Part shown: positions 7,570-15,424 of the stretch, one piece after another
Position numbering within the stretch: position 1 is the first letter of the stretch
Layout: each line of letters opens with the position of its first letter
Source of the DNA: Pseudomonadota bacterium
Lineage (GTDB): Bacteria; Desulfobacterota; Desulfovibrionia; Desulfovibrionales; Desulfovibrionaceae
Direction: 5' to 3'
Assembly: GCA_023419375.1 (NCBI GenBank)
Contig: JAEZYD010000026.1
Coordinates: 1 to 22,019 of the forward strand
DNA: 22,019 bases
Position numbers and translations under genes: made by a program
The notes under the pieces: generated by a model
Told to the model about the DNA's origin: nothing
The model's database searches: none
Seen by the model: the letters and a program-made list of their open reading frames with translations, nothing else

Positions 7570-8403
7570 ATGAACCTTACAGAAATGCAGTCCATCGCTA
7601 CCGATACACTGGAATACTTCATCCGCATCATGCCAGATGTGCCATTCACGGTGGACGATGTTGTCATCGAGTTTGCCCCGAAGACAAAGATGGCTGAGCG
7701 CGCCCGCGCTCTTTGCGCGCAATACGTTCCGGAAAAAACCATCAATGAGAGTCAAGCACGGGAGTTGACTGAAGACATCGATGCCAACGCTCTGATTGGC
7801 AAAGAGAAGTCGGCCGTTATTGCCCGCGTCAATAGCAGACGAAGCGTGAAGGCTTGGCGCGAAGTATTCTTACATGAGTTCATGCATATTTACTGTGCGA
7901 AGCTGGAGATGAACGGGGAACATTTCATCGATGTGTACGGCAGCGGAACCACACCTGAAAATCCCAACATGACGCCTGCGGAAAAAACGTACGACGGCGT
8001 ACTCGTGGGCGGATACGCGGTTTGGTCAGAGTTCATCGCCCAGTATTACACTTTGAAGCACACTGAAACATGGCACCCTACAGTTGACGAGGTGTCGGGT
8101 TATATTAACAAGCTGCTCTACTCGGTCGGGCGCCTGGGTAACAAGGGTGACAAGTACGCGCTGTCCCTCGCTTGTGCACGTCTGCTGTCTTGTTCGGACG
8201 CGGAGGAAACCGTCTCCATGTTGAACGAACCTGATGATGAGATGCCGCTCGGCCAGCGGACATTTCTATCCTGCCTATTTTTGTTGCACGAGCATCTGCA
8301 GGATGAAAGGCCATGGATAATAAGCGAGGAGTACATCGCCGATCTGGGAACTAGGTATATTTTCTTCAAGGTTATGAACAGCAATCTGTTATTTGGAACA
8401 TGA
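7570..8403 (+). CDS. Putative HExxH zinc metallopeptidase-like protein
   Basis: This is a 277-codon frame with no strong ribosome binding site, so the start is uncertain. A zinc-peptidase helix FLHEFMHIYCAK lies near residues 101-112: HEFMH gives two His ligands and the catalytic Glu. A plausible third ligand is the Glu in VWSEFIAQYY about 50 residues later, in gluzincin arrangement. There is no signal peptide or membrane segment, so it would be cytoplasmic. Similar HExxH proteins in mobile elements include ImmA/IrrE-type repressor-cleaving proteases and ArdC-associated domains, but I cannot place this one in a named family. It sits alone, after the HsdM fragment and before a gene-poor stretch. 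A short minus-strand frame overlaps its last 15 bases. Confidence 0.65.
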   Translation: MNLTEMQSIATDTLEYFIRIMPDVPFTVDDVVIEFAPKTKMAERARALCAQYVPEKTINESQARELTEDIDANALIGKEKSAVIARVNSRRSVKAWREVFLHEFMHIYCAKLEMNGEHFIDVYGSGTTPENPNMTPAEKTYDGVLVGGYAVWSEFIAQYYTLKHTETWHPTVDEVSGYINKLLYSVGRLGNKGDKYALSLACARLLSCSDAEETVSMLNEPDDEMPLGQRTFLSCLFLLHEHLQDERPWIISEEYIADLGTRYIFFKVMNSNLLFGT

Positions 8404-8911
8404 TGAGATTGCGTTCGCCGCGTCCACGTTGATTTCAGACCAGTCCCGCCGTCTTCTTGGCATGAGCTCTTTCTTATTCCGACGCTGACTGACCACGTAA
8501 GCCGTTTTCCTCTTGTATATAACCTTGGCTTCCTGTACCCTGGCCGCCATTTGCTTACACTTTTTCACCGCCTTTTTATGGATTTCAGAACGCTATTGAC
8601 AGTGTTGCGTCGCAGCGTTTGCATTTGCACCTGCATGTAGCGCCTTCATGTCGCTAACCTCCCACTCTCGGGTAGTCCCCTCTGGTCGTGGCACACTAGG
8701 TTGTTCTGGCAAGACTTCGCGAGACAGGCATATAGTGTGCATCCATTTTATCAATCTCTCATATCTTCAGCTTAAAAAATGTCCAACAATCAAAAAATAA
8801 TACAATTGTAATGTGGTGGATTTGTGGATAAACTGATGGCAAGTTTATTATTACTGGGTAATCAATCTTTGTCGTAGGGTTATCTTGATGAGCGGAGGGG
8901 GAAGTTGAACT
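8404..8911. other. Gene-poor stretch between island and catabolic operon
   Basis: No convincing gene is present. A minus-strand frame of 59 codons (8389-8568, GTG start without a proper ribosome binding site) encodes a very basic peptide (KKCKQMAARVQEAKV, then MPRRRRDWSEINVD). It could be the tail of a lost mobile-element protein but is not recognised. GCACACTA (8691-8698) and TAGTGTGC (8733-8740) form a perfect 8-bp inverted repeat 34 nt apart. From about 8760 the DNA becomes AT-rich and leads into the operon, with a 10-bp palindrome TACAATTGTA at about 8801-8810 that could be a regulator site. Confidence 0.5.
8822..8851 (+). promoter_or_regulatory. Possible promoter of the catabolic operon
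   Basis: TTGTGG (8822-8827) and TATTAT (8846-8851) are separated by 18 bp, about 60 bp before the first gene's ATG. The -10 matches 5 of 6 consensus bases and the -35 is weak, which would suit an operon needing an activator such as the AraC-type response regulator encoded downstream. Assignment is tentative. Confidence 0.35.
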
Positions 8912-10369
8912 ATGGGCAATCGGCAGACTTATGAGGAAACTCTGGAGCATGTCAATACATATTCCCGGCCATCGGAGCTGAAGATCACCGATCTGCGTCT
9001 GACGGAAATTAGTGGTGCGCCCTATCCCTGTATCATCCTAAAGATCTGTACCAATCAAGGCATCGAAGGGTTTGGCGAAGTGCGAGATATGGCTTCCAAA
9101 ACCTATGCTCTGATGCTCAAGAGCCGCATACTGGGTGAGAACCCCTGCAATATTGACATGTTATTCCGCCGTATCAAGCAGTTCGGTTTTCATGGCCGGC
9201 AGGGCGGCGGCGTCTCAGGAATTGAGATCGCGCTGTGGGACATCGCCGGCAAGGCCTACGGGGTGCCGGTGTACCAGATGCTGGGCGGCAAATTTCGGGA
9301 TAAAATGCGCATTTACTGCGATACGGATGCTGACATCACGGAAGACCGCTCGGAGGGTAAAGCCATGGGCGAAGCTCTGAAAAAGCGGCTTGAGAAAGGC
9401 TACACCCTGCTAAAAATGGATCTGGGCATCGAGCTGATCAAGAAGATTCCCGGGGCGTTGTGTGCTCCGATAGGGTACTTAGAGGAGGAGGCTGCCATCT
9501 ATCGGCGGGCCAGCGAGCTGGCGCCTGTGGCCTTCGATTTTGGGGGACACGCTTTAGTCAACGCCAAAAAGCTGCGGGAGACAACCGACCTAGACTACAT
9601 TATGGAGGCTAACGTAGCCAGGTTTCGCGCGTCGGACAGGCAGAAAGTGCTCCACCCGTTTACAGGGATTCAAATTACGGAGCTAGGACTCGATTATCTA
9701 GAGAATTATGTCAAAGACGTTCGGTCCATCATTGGATATGAGGTGCCTTTGGCGGTGGATCACTTAGGGCATATTGGCGTTGATCAGATTATCAGACTCG
9801 CAAAGCGCATCGAGAAGTACAACATCGCATGGCTGGAAGACCCCATTGCCTGGTGTTACCCCAGCCAGTGGAAGAGACTGGCGGAGGCCACCACCATCCC
9901 GATCTGCAGCGGGGAAGACTTCTATCTGGCAGAGAGTTTCAAGCCTTTGCTGGAAAACGGCGGATTGGCAATCGTGCACCCGGATGCCCTGACTCTGGGC
10001 GGCATTCTCGAGACCAAGAAGCTGGGCGACATGGCCCAGAGCTACGGGGCCCGCATGGTGCTGCACCAAGCGGCTACACCCATTCACGCCATGGCGGCGG
10101 CCCACGTGGGCATCGCCACCGAGAACTGCTGGGGCTGTGAGTTCCATGCCAACGACATTCCTTGGTGGAGCGACCTGGTGAAGGATTCCCCCTTGCCGAA
10201 CCCCATCATTCAGAACGGCTTCATCACTGTCCCGGATGCCCCGGGCCTCGGTATCAACGCGCTGAATGAGGAACTCCTCGCCAAGCACGAAAGCGTGCGA
10301 AACCCCGGCGTCTTTGAGTCCACGGACGAGTGGAACAAGGAATATAGCGTGGACTCCATCTGGAACTAG
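8912..10369 (+). CDS. Enolase-superfamily enzyme (mandelate racemase/muconate lactonizing family), likely acid-sugar dehydratase
   Basis: The ATG follows a GGAGGGGG ribosome binding site. The 485-residue protein has the enolase-superfamily capping domain (about residues 23-140, with GVSGIEIALWDIAGKAYG) and a TIM barrel. Visible active-site elements are Lys168-x-Asp170 (LLKMDLG), metal ligands Asp283 (VDHLGH), Glu309 (WLEDP) and Glu335 (SGEDFY), and a C-terminal His385 (VLHQAATPI). These enzymes abstract the proton alpha to a carboxylate; most bacterial members beside sugar transporters dehydrate acid sugars to 2-keto-3-deoxy acids. The protein is longer than the usual ~400 residues because of a long segment between Lys168 and Asp283. 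The ending (PWWSDLV, PGLGI, then EWN) matches an uncharacterised acid-sugar-dehydratase-like subgroup. The substrate cannot be read from the sequence. It is first in the operon, and the partner enzyme at 13693 would act on its product. Confidence 0.88.
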   Translation: MGNRQTYEETLEHVNTYSRPSELKITDLRLTEISGAPYPCIILKICTNQGIEGFGEVRDMASKTYALMLKSRILGENPCNIDMLFRRIKQFGFHGRQGGGVSGIEIALWDIAGKAYGVPVYQMLGGKFRDKMRIYCDTDADITEDRSEGKAMGEALKKRLEKGYTLLKMDLGIELIKKIPGALCAPIGYLEEEAAIYRRASELAPVAFDFGGHALVNAKKLRETTDLDYIMEANVARFRASDRQKVLHPFTGIQITELGLDYLENYVKDVRSIIGYEVPLAVDHLGHIGVDQIIRLAKRIEKYNIAWLEDPIAWCYPSQWKRLAEATTIPICSGEDFYLAESFKPLLENGGLAIVHPDALTLGGILETKKLGDMAQSYGARMVLHQAATPIHAMAAAHVGIATENCWGCEFHANDIPWWSDLVKDSPLPNPIIQNGFITVPDAPGLGINALNEELLAKHESVRNPGVFESTDEWNKEYSVDSIWN

Positions 10370-10420
10370 CGGGCATATGTTTAGTCTTTGCGAACTACTA
10401 GGCTCTATCACAACAAGCTT

Positions 10421-10441
10421 TAACAACAGATCCTGTTGTTA
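10421..10441 (+). promoter_or_regulatory. Perfect 9-bp inverted repeat upstream of the binding-protein gene
   Basis: TAACAACAG (10421-10429) and CTGTTGTTA (10433-10441) are perfectly complementary around a 3-nt ATC spacer. The site lies in the 119-bp gap between the dehydratase gene and the solute-binding-protein gene, about 48 bp before the ATG. No T-tract follows, so it is not a terminator. It could be an operator for an internal promoter or an RNA stem that stabilises the downstream transcript. Confidence 0.5.
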
Positions 10442-10488
10442 GCATACGCATTCCAAACGACCAATAATGAATAGGAGGCTCGAAGACC

Positions 10489-11748
10489 ATGAGAAAGCTG
10501 TTATCCATCCTGCTTGTTCTCGTACTAATGGCAATGGTTCTACCCGGTTACGCTTTCGCGTCCGGAGAGAAAAAGACCATTACCATGGCCAGCCAGAAGT
10601 GGAACGAATCAGGCACCGGCGACTTCCTGAGGTTAAAGTATAAGGAATTCTGCGAAGCCAACCCGGAGTATGAGTTCGAAGAGGTTTACTACGCCACCGG
10701 TGAGCTGGTCACCCAGATGCTGCTTGCCATCGCAGCCGGAACCCCGCCGGATATCATTGAGTGGACTAGGTCTAAGGTAGGTTCGGTCATCAGCTCGGGA
10801 GATATAGCCCCCCTCAATGACTATGTGAGCCCCGACCTCATCGCCCGCTTTGAGAATGGGGACTTCGGTACTGTACAGCAGACGGCACCCCTATTCACCG
10901 ATGGCGTATACAACGGGGTCAGCTATCAGCAGTCCTCCTTCCAGTTGATGTGCAACACGCTGATGTTCGAGGAGGCGGGCCTCTCGCTGCCAACCACGTA
11001 CCAAGAGTTCTTCGACGCCTGCGTAGCCCTGACCGATGCGCCCAACAAGTACGGCTACGCTTTCTGCACCCAGGAGACCGCGACCCGCATCTATGAGCAG
11101 TTTTGCTTCTGGGCCTATGGGTTTGACGCAAACTTCTTGGCGGACGGCGAGATCAACGTGAACACCCCGGAAATCATCAATGCGATGACCGAATGGAAGA
11201 AGCTCTTTGACGCGACCGTCACCCCCATCGGCATGGAAAAGAACGCCTACCGCTCCCTGTTTGGGCAGGGCGGTGTTGGCATGATCATCGACGGGCCGTG
11301 GGTCTATGCCAGCGCCCAGTCGGAGGAGAACAATGTAGCCAAGAGCATTCAGGTCGTCCCCACCTGTTTCCCCACCGGCATCTCCATCGGCGATGGCTCC
11401 ACGCTGATCATTCCCAAAGATGCCAAGAATAAGGAAGGCGCGGGGAAATTCATTGAGTTTATCCTGTCCCACGAGAACCAAGAGCTGTGGTGCGACATGA
11501 CTAGTTCCATCTGCGGTGACAACACCGCCACCACGAAGTTTGTGGAGAACAACAAGTGGTTCTCCGGTTACGCGGATGCCTCCGCCAAGGGTCTTGTGAA
11601 GGGCCTGTATCCGGTGAATCATCCCGACGATTACGAGGAGATCGAGAAGATCGTCACGAATTATCTGCAACAGATCTGGTTCAACAATGCGGATCCGGCC
11701 GCGGCCATGGCCTCCTGTCAACAAGAGTTGGACGCGCTATTGGTTTAA
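10489..11748 (+). CDS. Sugar ABC transporter solute-binding protein (family 1), non-lipoprotein
   Basis: The ATG is preceded by TAGGAGG with a 10-nt spacer. The 419-residue protein begins with a signal peptide: MRKLLS, a hydrophobic core, and a predicted cleavage after GYAFA. The mature part has family 1 solute-binding features (TGELVTQMLLAIAAGTPPDI, SYQQSSFQLMCNTLMFEEAG, GVGMIIDGPWVYA). Exported binding proteins capture substrate outside the membrane and deliver it to the two permeases encoded next. The signal region has no lipobox cysteine, unlike most Gram-positive binding proteins, so how it stays near the cell is unclear. A stem-loop after the stop may protect the upstream message and give excess binding protein over permease, as is usual for such operons. 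Confidence 0.92.
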   Translation: MRKLLSILLVLVLMAMVLPGYAFASGEKKTITMASQKWNESGTGDFLRLKYKEFCEANPEYEFEEVYYATGELVTQMLLAIAAGTPPDIIEWTRSKVGSVISSGDIAPLNDYVSPDLIARFENGDFGTVQQTAPLFTDGVYNGVSYQQSSFQLMCNTLMFEEAGLSLPTTYQEFFDACVALTDAPNKYGYAFCTQETATRIYEQFCFWAYGFDANFLADGEINVNTPEIINAMTEWKKLFDATVTPIGMEKNAYRSLFGQGGVGMIIDGPWVYASAQSEENNVAKSIQVVPTCFPTGISIGDGSTLIIPKDAKNKEGAGKFIEFILSHENQELWCDMTSSICGDNTATTKFVENNKWFSGYADASAKGLVKGLYPVNHPDDYEEIEKIVTNYLQQIWFNNADPAAAMASCQQELDALLV

Positions 11749-11776
11749 GTAAGAAATAGTCCCATCGGAATGAATA

Positions 11777-11815
11777 GAGGCGGCAGTAAGGAGAGAATCA
11801 TCTTGCCGCCGCCTC
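11777..11815 (+). terminator. Intercistronic stem-loop (attenuator or mRNA-stabilising)
   Basis: GAGGCGGC (11777-11784) pairs with GCCGCCTC (11808-11815). An alternative register pairs GGCGGCA (11779-11785) with TGCCGCC (11804-11810). Only a weak ATTTC follows, so termination would be partial at most. Its place between the binding-protein and permease genes suits differential expression within one transcript. Confidence 0.6.
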
Positions 11816-11846
11816 ATTTCATATTCCAAGAAAGGGGTTGAAGGGG

Positions 11847-12755
11847 TTGCGGCAAGAAAGCCTCCGGTTTAGGCTTGGACGATTCTCGCGCAGGCATTTT
11901 TCCACATTACTGCTTATTCCGTCGACTATTCCACTGCTGCTCATCCTGGCTTGGCCGCTGACCCAGGTGGTGTGGTACAGCTTCACGGACATGAGCCTGC
12001 GGCGGTACAACGACTATCAATTCGTGGGTCTCGAGAACTTTCGAAAGCTCTTTGCTGACCCTTACTTTTACAGAGCATTGGGCAACTCGTTCAAGGTGGC
12101 GGCTTGGACACTGGTTATGACCGCTATCATAGGGTTTATCTTGGCGCTGCTGTTAAACTTCCAGTTCCGCGGTAGGCAGTTCTTTCGCACTCTGATCGTT
12201 ATCCCTTGGGCCACGCCCATAGTGGCAGCCACGTTGATATGGGCGTGGATCTTCGACTACCAATTTGGGCTTTTTAACTGGATTTTGCGGTCGTTAGGGA
12301 TTCTCTCACAGAATATCGGCTGGTATTCGGATCCCGCTCGCGCGCTTGGAACCATCATTTGGGTGAATATCTGGAAGAATCTGCCTATCGTTACGATCAT
12401 GCTGCTGTCAGGGCTTCAGGCCATCGATATAGGGCTTTACGAGGCCGCCAAGATTGACGGTGCCAATGCCCCACAGCGGTTCTGGCATGTGACGCTGCCG
12501 GGAGTGAAGTCCATCGCCAGCATTGTTCTGTTGCTGGTGACTCTATGGTCGTTCCGGGAGATGGACACCGTCAAGTTGTTGACAGCAGGTGGTCCCGCCC
12601 GCAGCACGGAGACGCTGGTATTCTACCTGTTCGACAAGGGATTTGTCAGCTACCGGCTGGGGAGTGCTTCGGCCACCGGTCTTGTCACGTTGGTTGTTTG
12701 TCTGGTGTTCAGTATTTTATATATGGGCGCAATCATGGGAAGGAAGGAGAAGTGA
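11847..12755 (+). CDS. Sugar ABC transporter permease, MalF/UgpA type
   Basis: This is the first of two inner-membrane permeases of the CUT1 carbohydrate ABC type. TTG at 11847 is preferred because AAAGGGG lies 9 nt upstream; an in-frame TTG at 11838 sits directly against that sequence. The 302-residue protein has about six hydrophobic segments, the first near residues 18-40 (LLLIPSTIPLLLILAWPLTQ). It carries the EAA loop (YEAAKIDGANAPQRFWHVTLP) that contacts the ATPase. The stop is 4 bp before the start of the second permease gene, so the pair is tightly coupled. No ATPase gene is in the cluster; a shared MsmX-type ATPase encoded elsewhere is the usual solution in Firmicutes. Confidence 0.93.
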   Translation: MRQESLRFRLGRFSRRHFSTLLLIPSTIPLLLILAWPLTQVVWYSFTDMSLRRYNDYQFVGLENFRKLFADPYFYRALGNSFKVAAWTLVMTAIIGFILALLLNFQFRGRQFFRTLIVIPWATPIVAATLIWAWIFDYQFGLFNWILRSLGILSQNIGWYSDPARALGTIIWVNIWKNLPIVTIMLLSGLQAIDIGLYEAAKIDGANAPQRFWHVTLPGVKSIASIVLLLVTLWSFREMDTVKLLTAGGPARSTETLVFYLFDKGFVSYRLGSASATGLVTLVVCLVFSILYMGAIMGRKEK

Positions 12756-12759
12756 GCAT

Positions 12760-13599
12760 ATGGCTTCCTCTAGAAAACGCACGCGCAATCTCGTCCTTAT
12801 ATATGTTTCACTCTCCCTCATTCTCTTCGTAATTATCATTGCCCCGTTCTTCTGGCTGATCAAGACATCGCTGGAGAACCGCAACAACCTATTTGTATGG
12901 CCGCCTCGGTTGTGGCCCGAGGTTACGTTGCGCGCCTATCAGCAGGTGCTTTTTGAGGCCAAGACCCTGCAGTGGATGAAAAACTCCCTGTTGGTGGCGG
13001 GCATGACCACTTTGGCTACCATGTTTTTCGCCACGTTTACGTCCTACAGTCTGTCGCGGTTTAACACGCGAACGAATAGGATCATCGGCTACTTTATCTT
13101 GGCAACCCAGATGGTACCCGGTGCCATCTACATGCTGCCCATTTTTTTGCAGTTCACCAAATGGAAGATGGTGGATACCCACCTCGGCGCCATCATTGCG
13201 TTCTCGACGTTTTCGCTGCCACTGTGTGTCTGGATGCTCAAGGGATATTTCGATTCCATCCCCGTTGAGTTGGAGGACTCCGCCCAGATCGATGGTTGCA
13301 ACCGGATCGGCGCTATGTTCCGAGTGGTGGTGCCCCTAGCCCTACCAGGATATATCTCCACCATCATCTACTCATTTTTGTTGGGGTGGAACGAGTACGT
13401 GTATGTGTTCGTGCTGATGCGAAGTCAGGCCAATTGGCTGCTGTCAAACGGAATCGCCAGCTATTTTGGAGAATACAGCACTTCGTGGGACTTCGTCATG
13501 GCGTCGGCCGTGATATACACCATTCCGCCGATTTTGCTGAACCTTTTCTTGCAGAAATACTTGGTGCAGGGATTAACGGCCGGCGCGGTGAAGGCCTGA
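12760..13599 (+). CDS. Sugar ABC transporter permease, MalG/UgpE type
   Basis: ATG at 12760, with AAGGAG about 10 nt upstream, is chosen. The frame stays open further left but that part overlaps the first permease gene out of frame. The 279-residue protein begins MASSRKRTRNL, followed by the first membrane segment (LIYVSLSLILFVIIIAPFFW). About six segments are expected in all. The EAA-type loop reads ELEDSAQIDGCNRIGAMFRV with VVPLALPG after it, as in MalG-type permeases. The protein ends in the typical KYLVQGLTAGAVKA. It forms the transport channel together with the preceding permease. Confidence 0.94.
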   Translation: MASSRKRTRNLVLIYVSLSLILFVIIIAPFFWLIKTSLENRNNLFVWPPRLWPEVTLRAYQQVLFEAKTLQWMKNSLLVAGMTTLATMFFATFTSYSLSRFNTRTNRIIGYFILATQMVPGAIYMLPIFLQFTKWKMVDTHLGAIIAFSTFSLPLCVWMLKGYFDSIPVELEDSAQIDGCNRIGAMFRVVVPLALPGYISTIIYSFLLGWNEYVYVFVLMRSQANWLLSNGIASYFGEYSTSWDFVMASAVIYTIPPILLNLFLQKYLVQGLTAGAVKA

Positions 13600-13692
13600 C
13601 TAAATACTAGGGACTGTTTTCAATAAGACTGGAAATGCCGACGTAATGGTGTTTTGTGCATGACAGGTTCTACTGAAAGGAGAGTAAAGCCC

Positions 13693-14598
13693 ATGGCCAG
13701 ATCGCTGTTGGAGGCCCGAGGAAGCGGTGCCATCCCCATGACCCCATTCACCGAAGACGACCAGATCGACATTCCAGTGCTAGAAAGGGAAATCGAATTT
13801 CTGGTGGCGTGTAAGGTAGGGTGCATTTGTACGCCGCTTATGGTATCGGAGTTCATGTCGCTTAGTCACGAGGAGCGCAAGCTGATGATCCGCGTACCCA
13901 TCGAGGTGAACGCGGGCAGGCGCATCCTGCTTGCCAACGCCGCTGCTGTGGATATGCGCACTGCTATCGAGTACGCCACCTTGGCTGAGAAGCTTGGGGC
14001 AGACGGCGTTATCGCCATGCCGCCCTATACTGGGAATCTGGATAAAGAGGGGATGCTCAACTACTATGGAGCCATCGCAAAGGAGGTGAGTATACCGGTG
14101 ATGATCCAAAACCATTCTCAAGCGCCTCTCGCACCGCAAGAGGTGGTGGAGCTGTGCGCAAAGTATAAAAATATCTCATGGGTCAAGCAGGAAATCATGC
14201 CCGGCCCCGAAAGCATTGCGGATCTGGCGGCGGTGCGCACAGACGACATCGAAGGTATCATGAGCGGGTTCGGCGGGCTTTATTCGCCGCTGGATTATTC
14301 CCTGGGGGCCATTGCGACCATCCATGCCTGCCAAATCTGTGACCTGATACAGCACGAATGGGATCTGTTCTTTGTGGGGAAAGACAACGAAGCACGGGAC
14401 TATCACGAGAAAATCCAGCCACTGCTGCAGTTGGAGATGTTGCTGGGAATGGCCCTTTCCAAGGAGATCATGATCCGTCGGGGCATCTTCAAGAATCGGA
14501 TCATGCGCAACAAGGGGCGGGATCTGCGGCCTTACTCACTCGTCGAGATCGACAGGGTGTGGAGACGCATCGAGCCGATGCTCATCTGGCACGGATAA
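13693..14598 (+). CDS. DHDPS/N-acetylneuraminate lyase family enzyme with altered active site
   Basis: ATG at 13693 follows AAAGGAG with a 10-nt spacer. An upstream GTG in frame at 13654 lacks a comparable site. The 301-residue TIM-barrel protein has the family N-terminus (GSGAIPMTPFTEDDQID) and the Schiff-base Lys165 in ISWVKQE. The usual GTTGE loop is replaced by CTPLMVSEF. The usual catalytic Tyr (YNxP; Tyr133 in E. coli DapA) is replaced by Gln139 in MIQNHSQAP. The family includes pyruvate aldolases and 2-keto-3-deoxy-acid dehydratases. Beside an acid-sugar-dehydratase-like enzyme it most likely acts on the resulting 2-keto-3-deoxy acid, but loss of the Tyr means the chemistry cannot be assumed. 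It is not a lysine-biosynthesis DapA, judging by these changes and the operon. Confidence 0.85.
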   Translation: MARSLLEARGSGAIPMTPFTEDDQIDIPVLEREIEFLVACKVGCICTPLMVSEFMSLSHEERKLMIRVPIEVNAGRRILLANAAAVDMRTAIEYATLAEKLGADGVIAMPPYTGNLDKEGMLNYYGAIAKEVSIPVMIQNHSQAPLAPQEVVELCAKYKNISWVKQEIMPGPESIADLAAVRTDDIEGIMSGFGGLYSPLDYSLGAIATIHACQICDLIQHEWDLFFVGKDNEARDYHEKIQPLLQLEMLLGMALSKEIMIRRGIFKNRIMRNKGRDLRPYSLVEIDRVWRRIEPMLIWHG

Positions 14599-14604
14599 AA
14601 GATT

Positions 14605-14634
14605 AAAACCGCCGCAAGCTGTGGCGGTTTTTTG
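14605..14634 (+). terminator. Intrinsic terminator of the catabolic operon
   Basis: CCGCCGCA pairs with TGTGGCGG through one G-T wobble around a 3-nt AGC loop, flanked by AAAA and followed by six T. It starts 7 bp after the last gene's stop and about 30 bp before the end of the convergent response regulator gene, so it may act on both strands. Confidence 0.88.
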
Positions 14635-14665
14635 CATGCGTCGTTCCCGCTTAGAGCGTGAGAAG

Positions 14666-15424
14666 TCACGTGGATGGGGGCGGTTGGGCATCTTTGCCGA
14701 TATGGCTGCGGAGGTATTGTTTAGCGGAGCAGCCGGTCATGCTCTTGAACACCCGGCAGAAGTACTGCACATCTTCGAAGCCGGTTTGGTAGGCCACTTC
14801 GTAGATGAGGCAGTCGCCGCCCCGGAGCAGTTCTTTGGCGCGCTGGATGCGGTGGTCCCGAAGATAGGCCGAAAAGGTGGTGCCAGTCTCCTTGGAGAAT
14901 AGGGTGCTCAGATAGGATGCTGTTACATGCTGACGCTCGGCCAGTTCCTCCAAGGTGATTCTCTGATCGTAATGGGTTTGTATCCACTCTATGGTCGTAC
15001 GGATGATGGGCGAATGGCTTGCCCCGCTGTCCTCCAAATCGGGACTGCGCTCCTGCGCAAAAGAACTGGCGAGGCGATCCAATACCTCGGTGAGTTCGTC
15101 GGCGGTTACAGGCTTCAGAAGGTATTCATACACACCATAGTGAATAGCAAGTTTGGCGTATTCGAAGTCGGAATAGGCGCTAAGGATAATTACCGCCGGT
15201 TTCAGGCTGCTTTCGAAGACGTTTTTGATCATCTTGAGTCCATCCATACGGGGCATGCGGATGTCGGAGATGACAATGCCCGGCTGTAGTTGCTTGATCA
15301 GGCGCATGCCGTCCACGCCGTTGTCGGCTTCCCCCACCACGAGGAATGCAGGGCGCTCTCGACGGATTAAGCGCACGAGTGCAGCCCGAGCGCGGGCTTC
15401 ATCCTCCACTACTACAATTTTCAT
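14666..15424 (-). CDS. Response regulator, YesN-like (receiver + AraC HTH)
   Basis: ATG at 15424 is used (product starts MKIVVVEDE). GAAGGAG lies about 8 nt upstream, and the longer frame to TTG 15439 would include that site. The receiver domain spans residues 1-120 with phospho-acceptor Asp54 (VISDIRMPRMDG), acidic pair Glu7/Asp8 and Lys107 in LLKPV. An AraC-type double helix-turn-helix covers about 150-245 (EELAERQHVTASYLSTLFSK and VAYQTGFEDVQYFCRVFKS). Phosphorylation by the kinase encoded upstream should let it activate transcription. It is convergent with the catabolic operon, the common arrangement for YesMN-type control of nearby sugar transporter genes. Confidence 0.93.
   Translation of the reverse strand: MKIVVVEDEARARAALVRLIRRERPAFLVVGEADNGVDGMRLIKQLQPGIVISDIRMPRMDGLKMIKNVFESSLKPAVIILSAYSDFEYAKLAIHYGVYEYLLKPVTADELTEVLDRLASSFAQERSPDLEDSGASHSPIIRTTIEWIQTHYDQRITLEELAERQHVTASYLSTLFSKETGTTFSAYLRDHRIQRAKELLRGGDCLIYEVAYQTGFEDVQYFCRVFKSMTGCSAKQYLRSHIGKDAQPPPST

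Noticed and set aside
10891..11724. 277-codon minus-strand open frame
   Set aside because: It is antisense to the solute-binding protein gene, which has a signal peptide, ribosome binding site and family motifs.
12589..12759. 57-residue upstream extension of the second permease
   Set aside because: It overlaps the first permease gene in another frame and reads as arginine-rich nonsense; ATG 12760 has a good ribosome binding site and fits the family N-terminus.
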